DNA of 47,261 nucleotides from NCBI GenBank assembly GCA_934746015.1, contig CAKVEW010000026.1, positions 1-47,261 on the forward strand, read 5' to 3'. The notes below the pieces were generated by a model. That model saw only the letters and a list, made by a program, of their open reading frames with translations. It did not search any database and was not told where the DNA came from. Source of the stretch: an uncultured Clostridium sp. (GTDB lineage Bacteria; Bacillota; Clostridia; Clostridiales; Clostridiaceae). Each line of letters begins with the position of its first letter. Position 1 is the first letter of the stretch. This document shows positions 45,183-47,261 of the stretch, in pieces. The translations under genes were made by a program, and so were the position numbers.

Positions 45183-45701
45183 CTAAAATAAAAAAATTGC
45201 AATCATTGCACCTATACATATGCCTATAGCGCTATACATCTTTGAATTTTTCTTTGCTAATTCATCTGCAGCTTTACAATTAATTTTCATATTTTCAATA
45301 GTTAAATTAAACAACTTATCTTGTCCATATACACCAGATTCCCCAAGGCCCTTAAGAAAGTCTTTAATTATTCCTTTATCTTCTTCGAATAGATTTAAAT
45401 TACTTTTATTTTTACGCCATTCATCATGAAATGCTTCATAAACACTTTTTGATTCTCCACTTTCAAGACTTAATGCTACATTTGATAAAATATCATCTAT
45501 TGGATTCTCTACCTTCATAGATATATATTTTAAGGCTTCAGGTAAGGGTGTATTTGAATACATAACTTCATTATTCAAAAACATTACTGATTTCAATATA
45601 GATTTTAACTGCTTGCTTCTTCTTTTAAAGCTTTCTCCATAGTAAAATCCTATATATGTGCAAGCTAAAAAAATTATTGAAATTGCTATTATTTTAAGCA
45701 T
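45183..45701 (-). CDS. spoIIIAB: Stage III sporulation protein AB
   Basis: A 172-aa protein with an N-terminal membrane helix (1-20) and a C-terminal one (about 150-172), enclosing a helical domain similar to GspF-type secretion proteins. Family sequences YYGESFKRRSKQLKSILKSVMFLNNEVMYSNTPL and LAKKNSKMYSAIGICIGAMIAI are seen. GGAGGGG lies 7 bases before ATG. It overlaps spoIIIAA by 13 bp. Confidence 0.95.
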   Translation of the reverse strand: MLKIIAISIIFLACTYIGFYYGESFKRRSKQLKSILKSVMFLNNEVMYSNTPLPEALKYISMKVENPIDDILSNVALSLESGESKSVYEAFHDEWRKNKSNLNLFEEDKGIIKDFLKGLGESGVYGQDKLFNLTIENMKINCKAADELAKKNSKMYSAIGICIGAMIAIFLF

Positions 45702-46612
45702 TTTAGTTCCCCTCCAGACATTATTGAGTATATATTTTCTACTGTTCCTGGTCCTCTTCTGTTACTTAAAACAATGACTTTTTCTAATATATTATCTTCT
45801 AATAACTCCTTAAAAACCTTTCTTTTATATATATCTTCAATTTTATATCCATGAATTGTTACTATAATATTAACCCCTGAATTAAAGGCCATATTAAGAG
45901 CCTCTATATCTCCTTCCGTACCAATTTCATCACATATTAATATTTCTGGAGATAAACTTCTTATGGCCATTATCATTCCATCTTTTTTTAAACAATTATC
46001 TAAGATATCTGTTCTAATTCCTACATCTAACTGTGGAATGCCATTAAAGCAAGATGCTATTTCACTTCTTTCATCTATAATTGATACTTTCTTTCCTGAT
46101 AAATTATTAATAGGCATACCATTTGAAATGTTTTTAGCTAAATCTCTTAATATAGTGGTCTTTCCACATTTAGGAGGAGATATTATTAATGTATTATTAA
46201 CCCTATCGCCTTCAACGATATATCTCATTATTTCATTAGAACATCCTTTTACTTCTTTACATATTCTAATATTTATAGATGAAATATTTCTAATAGTTCT
46301 AACTTCTCCTTTAGCCAATACACATTCTCCAGCTATTCCTATTCTATGACCACCCTTAATTGTAATATATCCTTGCTTAATCTCTTCTTCATAAGCATAT
46401 AAAGAATAATTTGAAACTCTAATTAAAATCTGTTTAATATCATTTGATGTAGCTATCTTTTTCAATATAGTTTCTTTATTAGATAAATTAATTATTACTG
46501 GTTTATTAGCCTTTATCCGTATTTCTTGTACAGATTCCATTAATAAATACCCTCTAACTTCATTACATATATCTGCTGGTAATATTCTTAATATTTCATC
46601 CCCATTCCACAA
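45689..46612 (-). CDS. spoIIIAA: Stage III sporulation protein AA, ATPase
   Basis: A 307-aa ATPase of the secretion-ATPase (GspE-like) family that energises the SpoIIIA channel. Walker A PPKCGKTTILRDLAK lies near residue 145-155. Walker B and its surroundings are in PEILICDEIGTEGDIEAL. The start is TTG 46612 with AGGAAGTGAT upstream, giving 307 residues, the same length as in B. subtilis. The frame's earlier TTG at 46663 has no site. It is first of the eight-gene operon. I could not fix its sigma-E promoter with confidence. Confidence 0.95.
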   Translation of the reverse strand: MWNGDEILRILPADICNEVRGYLLMESVQEIRIKANKPVIINLSNKETILKKIATSNDIKQILIRVSNYSLYAYEEEIKQGYITIKGGHRIGIAGECVLAKGEVRTIRNISSINIRICKEVKGCSNEIMRYIVEGDRVNNTLIISPPKCGKTTILRDLAKNISNGMPINNLSGKKVSIIDERSEIASCFNGIPQLDVGIRTDILDNCLKKDGMIMAIRSLSPEILICDEIGTEGDIEALNMAFNSGVNIIVTIHGYKIEDIYKRKVFKELLEDNILEKVIVLSNRRGPGTVENIYSIMSGGELKCLK

Positions 46613-46776
46613 TTTATCACTTCCTATTCTATTGTTATATTTAAAATTATTACTATCTATCAAATAATATTCATACTAATAATTAAATATGTAAAATATT
46701 TTAAAATATCTATAAATAAAAAAGGATATAGATATTATATTCTCTAATACTGAAAGAAAGGAATTTATAAAAAATA

Positions 46777-46810
46777 GAAAAACCCTCTGTTTAATAACAG
46801 AGGGTTTTTC
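46777..46810. terminator. Bidirectional terminator downstream of the zinc-ribbon gene
   Basis: A 15-bp perfect stem (46777-46791 with 46796-46810, loop TAAT) has a GC-rich centre with A/T flanks. Both strands would carry a T tail within the stem ends. Confidence 0.8.
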
Positions 46811-46823
46811 AAGAAAATTAAGA

Positions 46824-46851
46824 AATCCTATTAAAGTATTTTAATAGGATT
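46824..46851 (-). terminator. Hairpin immediately after the zinc-ribbon gene stop
   Basis: A 12-bp stem (46824-46835 with 46840-46851, loop GTAT) lies 5 bp after the stop of the gene at 46857. Together with 46777-46810 it makes a tandem pair of hairpins before spoIIIAA. Confidence 0.55.
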
Positions 46852-46856
46852 CTTTC

Positions 46857-47219
46857 TTACATTGCTTCTTTATTACAAAATGGGCATGGTATTTTCTTTT
46901 TATTATTTATAGCTTCCTTTTCAACAAATAAAGGCTTATTGCAATTTTTACATTTAATTTCAATATACTCTTCTTCTAGCTCAATTAACTCTTCTATTGA
47001 AACTTCTTCAAACAACTCATCCTGTAATCCAATAATATCTTCATCTATATATCTTATATTTTCTTCTAAGGAATCTTGCTTATAATCAATTTCCTCTATG
47101 GAATCTGATATATCACTAACTATAGATAATATACCATCAAATATCTCTTTATATTTATTATCTTCAATAGAAGATATCTCTTCTTTTAGTTTTTCTATTT
47201 TAAATTTTACTTCCTTCAT
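46857..47219 (-). CDS. Coiled-coil/zinc-ribbon protein, CD1247-like
   Basis: A 120-aa protein with an N-terminal acidic coiled coil (about 1-75) and a C-terminal zinc ribbon CKNC...CPFC (near residues 91-94 and 113-116). It resembles the CD1247-domain proteins of clostridia, whose function is unknown. AAGGAAG lies 7 bases before ATG. It is upstream of spoIIIAA but separated by two hairpins, so it is a separate unit. Confidence 0.75.
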   Translation of the reverse strand: MKEVKFKIEKLKEEISSIEDNKYKEIFDGILSIVSDISDSIEEIDYKQDSLEENIRYIDEDIIGLQDELFEEVSIEELIELEEEYIEIKCKNCNKPLFVEKEAINNKKKIPCPFCNKEAM

Positions 47220-47261
47220 ATTTTCACTTCCTTAAAAATAGAAATAATCTATTTAAATTAT

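Overview
The window is low-GC Clostridium-type chromosome (Firmicutes, endospore former). The evidence is the very AT-rich sequence, strong GGAGG ribosome sites, a full spoIIIA operon (AA to AH), spo0A, spoIVB, spoIIM, gerW, and the clostridial order recN-argR-nadK-tlyA-dxs-ispA-xseBA-folD-nusB-asp23. Nearly all genes are on the minus strand, so transcription runs from high to low coordinates. I found no tRNA, rRNA, CRISPR array or intact insertion sequence.

Layout. 1-2200: one plus-strand and four minus-strand genes of unknown function, converging on a shared hairpin at 592-627. 2388-14606: an eleven-gene minus-strand catabolic operon, in transcription order allH-, allF- and allG-like subunits of an oxamate-carbamoyltransferase-type enzyme, a cyclase-family metallohydrolase, a GNAT-like protein, a thiolase-fold protein lacking the nucleophilic cysteine, a DUF35 Zn-ribbon/OB protein, the FAD, 2Fe-2S and molybdenum subunits of a xanthine-dehydrogenase-family hydroxylase, and a UraA-type permease. 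A PucR-family regulator (14782-16434) lies upstream. 16739-19008: two coupled redox genes, a flavoprotein with a Cys cluster and a PyrK-like FAD/2Fe-2S reductase with a Cys-rich N-terminus.

19109-31436: cell wall, chromosome and sporulation genes: two D,D-carboxypeptidases, DUF2953-gerW (plus strand), scpAB, pdp, a XerD-like recombinase that has lost most catalytic residues, spoIIM, a NUDIX hydrolase, a 147-residue kinase-fold protein, spo0A and spoIVB. 31621-40988: recN, argR, nadK, tlyA, isoprenoid genes dxs and ispA, xseB/xseA, folD, nusB. 41112-46612: asp23 and spoIIIAH to spoIIIAA. 46857-47219: a small coiled-coil/zinc-ribbon protein.

Most interesting system: the operon at 2455-14606. 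Its permease has the UraA signature rather than the xanthine-permease signature. It is joined to a Mo-hydroxylase, a ring-opening type metallohydrolase and a ureido-carbamoyltransferase. This suggests anaerobic oxidative breakdown of a pyrimidine (or related N-heterocycle) ending in carbamoyl phosphate. One version is uracil to barbiturate to ureidomalonate to malonamate plus carbamoyl phosphate. This is inference. The thiolase, DUF35 and GNAT genes are not explained by it and suggest an additional acyl-CoA or C-C bond step.
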